Assembly: GCA_050250795.1 (NCBI GenBank)
Contig: JBFWNZ010000129.1
Location: forward strand, 1-9,910
Source of the DNA: JBFWNZ01 sp050250795
GTDB lineage: Bacteria > Pseudomonadota > Alphaproteobacteria > UBA8366
DNA: 9,910 nucleotides
Direction: 5' to 3'
Shown: positions 1-7,264 of the stretch, in pieces
Position numbering within the stretch: the first letter of the stretch is position 1
Layout: each line of letters opens with the position of its first letter
Notes under the pieces: model-generated
What the model saw: only the letters and a program-made list of their open reading frames with translations
Told to the model about the DNA's origin: nothing
Database searches by the model: none
Position numbers and translations under genes: made by a program

Positions 1-898
1 GCATCACCCAGCGGTCGACATAGGGAAGCTGGCGGCCCTCCGGATCGACGCGGTGGAAATAGGGATTGCGCTCGAACAGGAAGCGCTCCGACGGCCCCGC
101 GGTGATGCCGATCCAGGGCTGGAGGGTGGGCAGCTCCGGATTGTCGAAGCGGTATTGGTTGTCGCGTTTGTTGTGCAGCGCCGCCCAGAAGGGCACGCCC
201 TCGGCCTTGACCATCGCGTCGAGCGCGGCCGGGTCGGCATGGCGCTTATGGAACCGCCGCAGATAATGCGCCGGGCGGTAGATCAGCAGCGGCGCTGCAC
301 CGGCCAGGGCCGTGAGGAAGGTCGGGTTCGGCTCTTCCCAGGCATAGCGCACGGTCCAGGCGTCGAGCACCGCGAAGGCGGGCAGCTTGCCGCGGACCCG
401 CAATTCCTCGGGCGGGCCGGTCGGACGCAGCTCCGCATCGTTCGCCACATCCTCCCAGAAATACCGGAAATCCTCGGCGGTGAAGGGCTGGCCGTCGGAC
501 CAGCGATGCCCCTCGCGCAGCCGCAGCGTGAAGACGCGTCCCTCCTGCACCTCGACCGATTCCAGGATGTCGGGCACGAGGTCGAAATGATGGTCGAACC
601 GGACCAGCCGCGCGTAGCCGTAGACGAACATCAGCCGGACATCCTGGGCGCGCGCCATCAGGGTCACGATATCGCCGCCGTAGCGGCCCACCGTCTGGCC
701 CGGCCGGTCGAACAGGGCGATGGCGGGATTGCGCGGCAGGCGCGCGGCCAAGGGCGGCAGCGTTCCGGCCGCGACCCGCGCAGCCAGGGCCGGGGCCTCC
801 TGCAGCGGCGGCAGAACATACTGGGCCAGCGCCCGCATGCGCGGCACCGCCGCGAGCGGCATCAACCCGAGCAGGGTCAGGACGCTGCGCCGCTTCAT
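1..898 (-). CDS. ABC transporter substrate-binding protein, family 5 (partial, C-terminus beyond left edge)
   Basis: Periplasmic solute-binding protein of an oligopeptide/dipeptide-type ABC importer. About 299 N-terminal residues are visible; family members usually have 500-650, so roughly half is missing past position 1. The N-terminus MKRRSVLTLLGLMPLAAV is a signal peptide with a likely cleavage after ALA at residue 25; its R3-R4 pair gives a weak Tat-like look. SBP_bac_5 hallmarks are present: the HRWSDGQPFTAEDF block at residues 131-144 and, near the edge, a segment ending RNPYFHRVDPEGRQLPYVD. The ATG at 898 is chosen because it starts the signal peptide and overlaps the upstream ATPase stop as ATGA, suggesting translational coupling. 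The ligand cannot be told: peptide, opine or glycopeptide-like compounds are all possible. Permease genes are expected downstream, off the left edge. Confidence 0.9.
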   Translation of the reverse strand, partial: MKRRSVLTLLGLMPLAAVPRMRALAQYVLPPLQEAPALAARVAAGTLPPLAARLPRNPAIALFDRPGQTVGRYGGDIVTLMARAQDVRLMFVYGYARLVRFDHHFDLVPDILESVEVQEGRVFTLRLREGHRWSDGQPFTAEDFRYFWEDVANDAELRPTGPPEELRVRGKLPAFAVLDAWTVRYAWEEPNPTFLTALAGAAPLLIYRPAHYLRRFHKRHADPAALDAMVKAEGVPFWAALHNKRDNQYRFDNPELPTLQPWIGITAGPSERFLFERNPYFHRVDPEGRQLPYVDRWVM

Positions 899-2781
899 GC
901 CACCATCGCCGCTGGGGTAAAGCCGTCATCGGCCCGCACGAAATGCCCGCCGCCCAGATCGTGCAGCCGCATGGCCCGGTCCGGCCGTTCGGCGAAGGGG
1001 ATGGGCCAGCTGGCGGGATCGGCGCCGCGCTCGTCGCCGATCCGGGCAAAGTCGAGCGGCCGGTCGGGGTCGGGATGCGGCACGGCCGCGAGCAGCTGCT
1101 GGGTGTAGGGGTGCATCGGGCGGCGGAACAGCGCCGCGGTCGGCGCCAGCTCCACCAGCCGGCCGCGGCACATCACGGCGATCCGGTCCGCCACGTAATC
1201 CACGACCGCGAGATTGTGCGAGATGAACAGATACGTCAGGCCAAGTTCGGCCTTCAAATCCTTGAGCAGATTCAGAATTTGCGCCTGCACCGAAACGTCG
1301 AGCGCCGAGACGGGCTCGTCGCAGATCAGCATCTTGGGCCGCAGGGCGAGCGCCCGGGCGATGCCCACACGCTGGCGCTGGCCGCCGGAGAAGCTGTGCG
1401 GATAGCGGTTGAGGAAGCGGGCATCGAGCCCGACCAGCCGCATCAGCTCGCGCGCCGTCTCGACGCGGGATTGGGGCGTCCCGATGCCATGGATCTCCAG
1501 GGGTTCGGTCAGGATGTTCAGCACGGTCATCCGCGGATTGAGCGACGCGAAGGGGTCCTGGAAGATGAACTGGATGCGCCGCCGGAAGGCGGCGAGGTCG
1601 CGCGGCGCCAGCGCCAGCACGTCCACCGGCCCCGTCTCCGGGTCGTTATAGAGGATGCGGCCGGCATCGGGCGAGACCGCGCGCATGATCATCTTGCTGA
1701 GCGTGGTCTTGCCCGAACCGCTCTCGCCGACAAGGCCGAGGCACTCGCCCGGCTGCACCGTCAGGTCGATATCGCTGACGGCGTCGACCGTGGCGGCCGG
1801 GCCGCTCCACAACCCGCCGCCGCGTCGCAGGCGATAGCGCTTGCGCAGGCCTTCCACCTGCAATAACGGCGGCGCATCCGCCGTCGCGGGCGGCGGGGCC
1901 GCCGCGAACAGGCGGGAATCGCCGCGCGCGATCTCGCGGATCGGCTGCAACCGCTCCTCCGGTCCCAGGCCGAAGCGCGGCACGGCATTGAGCAGCGCCT
2001 TCAGATACGGGTGGCGGGGATCGCGGAAGATATCGTCGCGACCGCCGGATTCCATCACCTCGCCGCGATACATCACCACCACCTGCTCGGCGAGGTTGGC
2101 GACGATGCCGAGGTCGTGGGTGATGATCAGCACCGCCATGCTGATCTCATGCTGCAGGTCGCGGATCAGCTTCAGGATCTGCGCCTGGATAGTCACGTCC
2201 AGCGCGGTGGTCGGCTCGTCGGCCACCAGCAGCGCCGGCTGGCAGACCAGGGCCATGGCGATCATCGCCCGCTGGCGCAGGCCGCCCGACAGCTCGAAGG
2301 GATAGCTGCGCAGCGCTCGCTTCGGATCGGAAAAGCCCACCATGCGCAGCACTTCCAGCGTGATCGCCTCGGCCTCGCCATGGCCGCCCGCGGCATGCAG
2401 TTCGAAGGCTTCGGCGATCTGGTTGCCGATGGTGTGGACCGGCGACAGCGAGGACATCGGTTCCTGGAAGATCATCGAGATGCGCCCGCCGCGGATGCGG
2501 CGCATCGCAATGCCGTGCGGGTCGAGTGCCGCAAGGTCGACGGTCGTGCCCGGCTTCAGCGGGTCGCGGAACCGCATATGCCCGCCGCTGATCCGCGCAT
2601 TCGCGGGCAGAATGCCCATGACCGCCTGGGCGACCGTGGACTTGCCGGCGCCGGACTCGCCGACCAACGCCACCGTGCCGCCGACCGGAACCGTGAACGA
2701 CGCGCCGCGGACGGCTTCGACCTCGCCTTCCGGCAGCCGGAAGGCGATGCGCAGCCCCTCGACCGACAGCAGCTCGTCCAT
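895..2781 (-). CDS. Fused two-domain ABC transporter ATP-binding protein (DppD-DppF / YejF type)
   Basis: Cytoplasmic ATPase of an oligopeptide/dipeptide-type importer, 628 aa, with both nucleotide-binding domains on one chain. Domain 1: Walker A GESGAGKST at 41-49, Q-loop Q106, signature LSGGL at 164-168, Walker B with D188-E189, switch H222, then an oligopeptide-type C-terminal extension with HPYLKALL near 257-264. Domain 2: Walker A GESGSGKTT at 352-360, Q408, signature FSGGQ at 464-468, D488-E489, H522 and a second HPYTQQLL. Both sites keep all catalytic motifs; only domain 1 has L for Q in the signature. The start at 2781 is supported by a GGAG eight bases upstream, the TGATG overlap with the preceding gene, and by MDELLSVEGL being a normal NBD beginning; the reading frame is open further upstream but is non-coding there. 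It presumably powers uptake of the ligand bound by the next gene's product. Confidence 0.95.
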   Translation of the reverse strand: MDELLSVEGLRIAFRLPEGEVEAVRGASFTVPVGGTVALVGESGAGKSTVAQAVMGILPANARISGGHMRFRDPLKPGTTVDLAALDPHGIAMRRIRGGRISMIFQEPMSSLSPVHTIGNQIAEAFELHAAGGHGEAEAITLEVLRMVGFSDPKRALRSYPFELSGGLRQRAMIAMALVCQPALLVADEPTTALDVTIQAQILKLIRDLQHEISMAVLIITHDLGIVANLAEQVVVMYRGEVMESGGRDDIFRDPRHPYLKALLNAVPRFGLGPEERLQPIREIARGDSRLFAAAPPPATADAPPLLQVEGLRKRYRLRRGGGLWSGPAATVDAVSDIDLTVQPGECLGLVGESGSGKTTLSKMIMRAVSPDAGRILYNDPETGPVDVLALAPRDLAAFRRRIQFIFQDPFASLNPRMTVLNILTEPLEIHGIGTPQSRVETARELMRLVGLDARFLNRYPHSFSGGQRQRVGIARALALRPKMLICDEPVSALDVSVQAQILNLLKDLKAELGLTYLFISHNLAVVDYVADRIAVMCRGRLVELAPTAALFRRPMHPYTQQLLAAVPHPDPDRPLDFARIGDERGADPASWPIPFAERPDRAMRLHDLGGGHFVRADDGFTPAAMVA

Positions 2782-3284
2782 CAGCGCATCTCCGTCGCGG
2801 CGCCCGGCGGCAGGATGCCGAGGGCCGACAGGTTGCCGGCGGTATCCTCGGTCATCGCAGCCCCGGTCGCCCGTGCGGCCTCGGCCACACGGGCCAGGAT
2901 CGTCTCGAACCCGTCGATCTGGGACTCGATGCGGATGGTCGTCCCCGCGCCGCGCACGGACAGCGCCAGCCAGCCGCCGCTGCGGTCGCGCCGGGTCGCG
3001 AAATAGCGCAGGGCGACCGCCTCGACGGCGGTCCAGGGAATGGCGCGGCGGATGCCGGGCCCGGTTAGGCGCAAGGCGTCCGGGGCCAGCTCCACCGCCT
3101 GCCGGAGGCGTGCCACGGTGCGCGCGAGAAACCCTGCGAACAGCACGGCCAGCCCGCCCAGAAGCAGGGTGCCCGCCCAGCCGGGCCGCGCCGCCAGCAG
3201 CGATCCGCCGGCAAGCGCGATGCCGAGGGCGGAACCGGCAAGGTCGCCGCGCAGGGCGTGCAGCGGATAGCGGTGCAGGCTCAT
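2781..3284 (-). CDS. Small membrane protein with two N-terminal helices and a PH-like C-terminal domain
   Basis: Predicted 167-aa inner-membrane protein of unknown function. Two hydrophobic helices lie at about residues 14-33 and 38-56, separated by a short ARPGWAG turn. They are followed by a soluble part (about 63-135) reading like bacterial PH/YdbT-style domains: a VELAPDALRLTG strand pair, then AIPWTAVEAVALR, then WLALSVRGAG, then a C-terminal helix ending ILARVAEAARA. The last 25 residues look disordered. The PH assignment rests on pattern (strands with IPW before a VEAV segment), not on a search. The start at 3284 has GGAG eight bases upstream and overlaps the deacetylase stop by 4 bp; the stop overlaps the ATPase start by 1 bp. 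Its place between a deacetylase and an importer suggests co-production, but I see nothing that shows what it does. Confidence 0.8.
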   Translation of the reverse strand: MSLHRYPLHALRGDLAGSALGIALAGGSLLAARPGWAGTLLLGGLAVLFAGFLARTVARLRQAVELAPDALRLTGPGIRRAIPWTAVEAVALRYFATRRDRSGGWLALSVRGAGTTIRIESQIDGFETILARVAEAARATGAAMTEDTAGNLSALGILPPGAATEMR

Positions 3285-4051
3285 GCCGGGCTCTCCGCCG
3301 CATCCGCGAACGGATCGGTCCACACGCTGCCGGGATGATCGCGCAGCAGGGCGACGAGATCGGCAAGGAAGGACCAGCCCGCCGCATCGTGCACCCGATG
3401 ATGCGTCATCAGCCCGACGGGACGGGCGGTTCCGGCTTGGCGCGCCGAGCGGAGCCGTCCGACCAGGGCCGGGATCACGGCGTCGGGGCCGGCAAAGTGC
3501 GGCGCGGGCTTCCAGGCCAGGATGTCCAGATGCACATTGCAATGGGGCAGGCCGGGCGCTGCCGCCGTATCGGCATGCAGCGACAGCGTCTTGAGCCCGG
3601 CTTCCGGAATGCGGCCCGCGACGGTGCCGATGCGGTTCCAGGGCGGTGCCAGAACGGGCGTGAAGCGGTCGCCGAAAACGGATTCGAGCCGGTCCCGCCC
3701 GGCGGACAGCTCGGCCAGCATGGCCGAAAGCAGCCGGTGATCGCCGAACTCCGCCTTCTTCGCATCCGGCGGCGCATGGTTGGCATGCGCGTAGCCGTGC
3801 TGGAGAACCCGGATGCCGCAGGGCAGCCCGGCCGCGAGGCCGGGGTCGAGCGTGGCCGGGACCACCGCGAGCGCGAGCGGCAGGTCCTCGGCGAGCCGGA
3901 ACAGCCGGTCGAGTCGGGGACCCGGCCGCGTCGCGTCGTCGTCGCGCCACCAGATGCGCGCCGCCCGGCCCGACGCCGCCCAGGCATCGAGTTCCGCCTC
4001 GAGGGCGGTCCAGGTCGCAGGCGATGCGGGGATGGCGGCAGCGCTCGGCAT
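3281..4051 (-). CDS. Divergent polysaccharide deacetylase (NodB/CE4-like) family protein
   Basis: Predicted 256-aa protein resembling the CE4/NodB deacetylase fold, enzymes that remove N- or O-acyl groups from glycans using a divalent metal. Motifs are recognisable but altered: WWRDDDA at 34-40 in place of TFDDG, HGYAHANH at 85-92 in place of HSxxHP (H85 and H89 as likely metal ligands with D38 or a neighbour), APPWNR at 135-140 in place of the RxPxG motif, and LMTHHRVHD at 214-222 in place of the final LxH motif. There is no signal peptide, so it is probably cytoplasmic and may act on a nucleotide- or lipid-linked sugar or another small N-acyl substrate. The start at 4051 has no Shine-Dalgarno but sits seven bases after a -10-like TATATA. 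It overlaps the next gene by 4 bp. Family assignment is fairly secure; activity and substrate are inference. Confidence 0.85.
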   Translation of the reverse strand: MPSAAAIPASPATWTALEAELDAWAASGRAARIWWRDDDATRPGPRLDRLFRLAEDLPLALAVVPATLDPGLAAGLPCGIRVLQHGYAHANHAPPDAKKAEFGDHRLLSAMLAELSAGRDRLESVFGDRFTPVLAPPWNRIGTVAGRIPEAGLKTLSLHADTAAAPGLPHCNVHLDILAWKPAPHFAGPDAVIPALVGRLRSARQAGTARPVGLMTHHRVHDAAGWSFLADLVALLRDHPGSVWTDPFADAAESPA

Positions 4052-4087
4052 GACGCCCTATATACAGGAGCCGCGCCGTCCGGCCAA
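4051..4087 (-). promoter_or_regulatory. Candidate sigma70-type promoter giving a leaderless deacetylase mRNA
   Basis: On the minus strand, TTGGCC (4087-4082) and TATATA (4064-4059) are separated by exactly 17 bases (4081-4065), the ideal spacing. Each hexamer matches the consensus at four of six positions. Only seven bases separate TATATA from the deacetylase ATG at 4051, so the transcript would begin at or within a base or two of the start codon. No ribosome binding site is visible before that ATG, consistent with leaderless translation, which is common in alphaproteobacteria. This is the only non-overlapping junction in the minus-strand gene run. Confidence 0.5.
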
Positions 4088-4098
4088 AGCCGTGCGGT

Positions 4099-4698
4099 TC
4101 ATGCCGTCTCCGCCGCGCCGAGCGGGATGTTGAGGCGTTCGGGCGCCGGCATGCCGTCCGCGTCCAGCCGGAACAGGTGCAGGCGCCGGTCCTCAAGCCG
4201 CAGCGGCGGCGGGCCGGTCATGTCCCAGCCGACCGACAGCGCATAGGTCGCCTTGATCACGCCGCTGTGGCAGACCGTGATGCAAGGACCGCCCGCTGCG
4301 GCGCATTCGCGGAAGAAGGGGCGCAGCCGTGCCTGCATCTCGCGTGCGCTCTCCCCGCCCGGCGCGCGGAAATCCAGCCCGCCGGCCTGCCAGGCGGCGC
4401 GCAGGTCGCCGATCCGGGCGCGCAGATCGGCGAGTTCCATGCCGTCCCAGGTGCCCCAGTCCATCTCCACCAGGCGCGGGTCGCGCGCCACCGGCACGCC
4501 GAACAGCAGCTCCGCCGTCTGCCAGGCGCGGCTCAGCGTGCTGGCCACCGGCGCGAAGCCGGCGATCTCGGGTGGCAGGGTCCAGCTTTCCACCACGCGC
4601 CGGCCCTCGGCATCCAGCGGCACGTCGCTGCGGCCCTGAACGCGTCCGCTTCGGTTCCATTCGGTCGGCCCATGCCGCAGAAGAGCAAGCAGCGTCAT
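4099..4698 (-). CDS. Histidine phosphatase family protein (phosphoglycerate mutase-like)
   Basis: Predicted 199-aa cytosolic phosphatase of the branch with a phospho-histidine intermediate. The catalytic RHG motif is at 8-10 (LLRHGPTEWN, with H9 as nucleophile), R57 lies in the STLSRAWQTAE segment, the likely acid E78 is in LVEMDWG, and the second catalytic histidine is H144 in VCHSG. Length and motif spacing suit the small phosphatases (CobC, GpmB, PhoE-like) better than true glycolytic mutases. No cobalamin gene is nearby; the glycosyltransferase neighbours point to a sugar or nucleotide phosphate substrate, but this is inference. The ATG at 4698 is fixed by the conserved MTLLALLRHG beginning and overlaps the upstream glycosyltransferase stop by 4 bp. 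After the stop comes a 47-bp gap, the only spacing in the leftward gene run. Confidence 0.93.
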   Translation of the reverse strand: MTLLALLRHGPTEWNRSGRVQGRSDVPLDAEGRRVVESWTLPPEIAGFAPVASTLSRAWQTAELLFGVPVARDPRLVEMDWGTWDGMELADLRARIGDLRAAWQAGGLDFRAPGGESAREMQARLRPFFRECAAAGGPCITVCHSGVIKATYALSVGWDMTGPPPLRLEDRRLHLFRLDADGMPAPERLNIPLGAAETA

Positions 4699-5837
4699 GC
4701 CGCGTTCCGCCGGACCAGGCCCGCGAGGCCGGCATCCAGACGCGCTGCAGCGACGTCTATGGAGTGTTCGCGTACGATCTTGGAAACCGCTTCCAAACGC
4801 ATGTTTTGTCTTAATTCCTTCCGTTCGATCAGACGCTCCAGGGCCGCCGTGAAGGCGGTGGTGTCCGCCTCGGGGACCAGGAGGCCCGAGCGGTCGGCCG
4901 CAACCATGGCGGCGATACCGGGCCGGTCGGCCGCCACCACCGGCAGGCCGGCCGCCTGCGCCTCCAGGATCGCCATGCCATAGGCCTCGCCGATCGCCGG
5001 CCAGGCGTACAGATCGCAGGCCGTCAGAAACCGGCCCATCGCCGGTTCCGCAAGCGCGCCCAGGAACCGAAGATTGGGCAGGGCCGGAAAGGCCGACGCA
5101 ATCCCGTCCCGGGCCGGCCCGTCCCCGGCGATCAGCACCGCCCAGCCCGCGGTGCCGCGTGCCGCGGCCAGCCGCGATAGCGCCTCTGCAAGCAGCCGGT
5201 AGGACTCCTGCTTCGCGCCCGGTCGCATCATCGCTGCGACGGCGATCCACACCGCGTCCGGCGCCAAGCCGTGATGCGCGGCGATGGCGGCCCGTTCGGC
5301 CATGCGGTCGATGGCCGGTCGGGCGGAGAGATCCAGGAAGGGCGGCAGCCCCACGAGCCGGGACGGGTCGCGCAGCAGCGGCCGGATTCCCGCATCGTCC
5401 TCCGGGTTCAGGCTGAACGCCCGGCCGGCCTCGGCGATGGCGCTGCGGGCTGCCGCCCAGCCCGCGCGCCAGGGACCATGCTCCTGCTTGCCGGCATGGC
5501 TCGCCTCGGCCAGCACATAGGGAATACCGAGATGCCATGCGACTGTCGGGCCCAGCCAGTCCGGCGCCTTGTGGTAGAGGTGATAGGTGAACCACAGATC
5601 GGGTTTGCGGTCGCGGGTGCGGCGCAGGAATTGCGTTGCGAGGCGGCCGCCGATGCGGCGCAGCCGGTCCTGCCGCACCGCGTCGCCGGCGCCGTCGTAG
5701 CTGCGAAAGCGCGAGGCCAGCACGACCTCGTGCCCGGCCTGCGACAGCGCCTGCATGAGCAGTCGTGCCATGCGGCGGTCGCCCGAAGGGACCGGGTCGG
5801 TCGGCGGCTTCAGCGGGGCATAGAAGGCGATGCGCAT
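4695..5837 (-). CDS. Glycosyltransferase family 4 protein
   Basis: Predicted 380-aa GT-B-fold retaining glycosyltransferase, soluble or membrane-associated at the cytoplasmic face, moving a sugar from a nucleotide-sugar donor onto a glycan or lipid acceptor. The N-terminal acceptor domain begins MRIAFYAPLKPPTDPVPSGD. In the C-terminal donor domain, AAMMRPGAKQESY (211-223) carries R215 and K219, probable phosphate contacts; LIAGDG is at 235-240; and the EX7E motif is E284 (IGEAYG) with E292 (LEAQAAG). The start at 5837 is preferred because it is the canonical beta-strand start; an in-frame ATG at 5858 would add seven residues (MRRWIDP). Its 5' end overlaps the preceding glycosyltransferase by 28 bp. 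The last 30 or so codons (about 4751-4820) have markedly lower GC, near 46%. Donor and acceptor sugars are unknown. Confidence 0.92.
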   Translation of the reverse strand: MRIAFYAPLKPPTDPVPSGDRRMARLLMQALSQAGHEVVLASRFRSYDGAGDAVRQDRLRRIGGRLATQFLRRTRDRKPDLWFTYHLYHKAPDWLGPTVAWHLGIPYVLAEASHAGKQEHGPWRAGWAAARSAIAEAGRAFSLNPEDDAGIRPLLRDPSRLVGLPPFLDLSARPAIDRMAERAAIAAHHGLAPDAVWIAVAAMMRPGAKQESYRLLAEALSRLAAARGTAGWAVLIAGDGPARDGIASAFPALPNLRFLGALAEPAMGRFLTACDLYAWPAIGEAYGMAILEAQAAGLPVVAADRPGIAAMVAADRSGLLVPEADTTAFTAALERLIERKELRQNMRLEAVSKIVREHSIDVAAARLDAGLAGLVRRNAA

Positions 5838-7141
5838 CGGGTCGATCCAGCGTCGCATCCGGCGGTTGCGGCGGGCAGGATACCGGCAGCGGCCGGTTCC
5901 GGCCAGCTGAACAGGCCGGCGAGTGCGTCCAGCCCCGCCGTCGCGTCGAATTCGGCACGCACGCGCGCCGCACCGGCCGCACCCAGCCGGCTTCGCAAGG
6001 CCGGGTCGCGGATCAGCCGGTCGAGTGCCGCGGCGAGCGCCGCCGGGTCGCCGGGCGGGACCAGCAGGCCGGTTTCGCCGTCGCGCACCAGTTCCGGGAT
6101 GGCGGCAAAGGCCGTGGCGGCGACCGCCAGACCCTGGCTCTGCGCCTCCATCAGAACGTTGGGCAGGCCGTCGCGGTCGCCCTGCGGCCCTTCGCGGCTG
6201 GCGAGCACGAACAGGTCGGCGGCCCGCAGCGCCGCCAGCACGGCCGGCTGAGGCTGGGCGCCGCGCCATTCGACCCGGCCGGCGAGGCCGAGGGCCTGCG
6301 CCTGTGCCCGCAGACCGGCGAGGTCCGATCCATCGCCGATGACCGACAGCCGCCAATGCAGGTCCGGCGGCAGCAGAGCCAGCGCCGCCAGCAGGTCGGG
6401 ATAGCCCTTCTTGGGCACGGCGCGGCCGACCGCGAGCAGGCCCACCGGATCGTCCGCACGATCGCCGCGCCGGTCCGGCCGGGCATCCGCGAAGGGCGGA
6501 AAGCGGTCGAGGTCGAGGCCGTGATACAGGCGGTGCAGCCGCGCCCCGGGCGCGATCGATGCCAGCCGTGCCCGGCCCGACTCGCTGCACACGGCCGTCC
6601 AATCCGCCGCGTCCAGCTTTTCGGCGATCTCCCAGCCCGGCGTCGTCCAGATGTCCTTGGCATGGGCCGACAGCGTCAGCGGCAGGCCGCGCATCAGTGC
6701 CGCATAGCGCGCGACCGAGGCCGGCGTATGCAGGAAATGCGCGTGCAGTCCTGCGACCTCGGGCGCCAGCTCATGGGCCAGGACGCAGGCCTGGCCGAAA
6801 CGGCGCAGGCGGTTCGGCGTGGGATCGCGCCGCAGGTCGCGCAGAAAGGCGGTCCGCGCCGCCCTGTAGCCCGGCAGGCGGCGCACCGTCGCCCAGGCGC
6901 GCACGACCCGCAGCGGCGCACGGCGAAGATACTCCGGCAGATACCGGATGGGAGCGGCGATGGCGTCGTGGATCGGATGGCGCGCCGGTTCGCGCGGGCC
7001 GCGCAGCGACGCGATGGAAAGCGCGATGCCGCGCCGTTCCAACCCGAGCAGTTCCTGGGCGATGAAGGTTTCCGACAGGCGCGGATAGCCTTTCAGGACC
7101 ACCGCCAGGACCGGCCGCGGCACGGTTTGCGCATCCGGCAT
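5810..7141 (-). CDS. Glycosyltransferase family 4 protein, WcaL-like (colanic-acid type)
   Basis: Predicted 443-aa GT-B glycosyltransferase resembling WcaL/AmsK exopolysaccharide enzymes. N-terminal domain: KGYPRLSETFI at 17-27, HAHFLHTP at 133-140 and SAHAKDIWTTP at 158-168, all typical of that subgroup. C-terminal donor domain: AVGRAVPKKG at 237-246 with R240 and K244/K245, VIGDGSD near 277-283, and DGLPNVLME at 334-342, where D334 stands for the first glutamate of EX7E and E342 is the second; TGLLVPPGDP follows at 357-366. The start at 7141 is the only ATG close before the conserved VLAVVLKGYPRLSE strand; its ribosome binding site is weak. The last 30 residues are poorly conserved-looking and overlap the next gene. 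It is the first gene of the leftward run and is divergent from the exporter-like gene. Probable role is extracellular or surface glycan assembly. Confidence 0.92.
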   Translation of the reverse strand: MPDAQTVPRPVLAVVLKGYPRLSETFIAQELLGLERRGIALSIASLRGPREPARHPIHDAIAAPIRYLPEYLRRAPLRVVRAWATVRRLPGYRAARTAFLRDLRRDPTPNRLRRFGQACVLAHELAPEVAGLHAHFLHTPASVARYAALMRGLPLTLSAHAKDIWTTPGWEIAEKLDAADWTAVCSESGRARLASIAPGARLHRLYHGLDLDRFPPFADARPDRRGDRADDPVGLLAVGRAVPKKGYPDLLAALALLPPDLHWRLSVIGDGSDLAGLRAQAQALGLAGRVEWRGAQPQPAVLAALRAADLFVLASREGPQGDRDGLPNVLMEAQSQGLAVAATAFAAIPELVRDGETGLLVPPGDPAALAAALDRLIRDPALRSRLGAAGAARVRAEFDATAGLDALAGLFSWPEPAAAGILPAATAGCDAGSTRCASPSMPR

Positions 7142-7264
7142 CCGGATCAGCCCGTAAACCGGCCCCGAAAGGCCGCCGCGTCGTTTACCATGCCACCGCC
7201 TTCGGCTAGTGTTTCCGCGCTGTCCCCCAAGGAGAACGGCCCGCCGCCGGCAACCGTCACGCAT
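7142..7264. promoter_or_regulatory. Divergent intergenic region (48 or 123 bp, depending on the plus-strand start)
   Basis: This stretch must hold the leftward promoter for the glycosyltransferases and, unless the upstream ATG at 7190 is used, that of the plus-strand ABC gene. A short inverted repeat, GTAAAC (7154-7159) and GTTTAC (7183-7188), has 23 bases between the arms and could be an operator, though six-base arms may be chance. On the plus strand, TTTACC (7184-7189), 17 bases, then TAGTGT (7207-7212) is a weak promoter candidate; if real, the gene would start at 7265. AAGGAG at 7229-7234 is 30 bases before 7265, too far to serve as its ribosome binding site. I see no strong leftward promoter. 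Confidence 0.3.

Noticed and set aside
53..1108. A 351-codon plus-strand open frame opposite the binding protein and ATPase
   Set aside because: Its translation is rich in R, G, Q and H with no recognisable domain, and it lies antisense to two genes with clear family motifs.
4076..4097. Small hairpin (CCG/CGG and CGGC/GCCG arms, 2x2 internal loop) just after the phosphatase stop, a possible terminator
   Set aside because: The stem is short and interrupted, no T-tract follows on the minus strand, and it overlaps the better-supported -35 element.
2781..4196. Long minus-strand frame that would extend the small membrane protein to 471 residues
   Set aside because: The upstream part is out of frame with the deacetylase and reads as Arg/Ala-rich noise; the ATG at 3284 has a good GGAG and the usual ATGA overlap.
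2342..4246. A 634-codon plus-strand open frame
   Set aside because: It runs antisense across four well-supported genes and their junctions, with compositionally skewed sequence and no motif.
4751..4820. GC dip (about 46%) in the 3' end of the second glycosyltransferase as a sign of inserted DNA
   Set aside because: The reading frame and the expected C-terminal helices continue through it, and there are no flanking repeats; a locally Ile/Lys/Asn-richer tail explains it.
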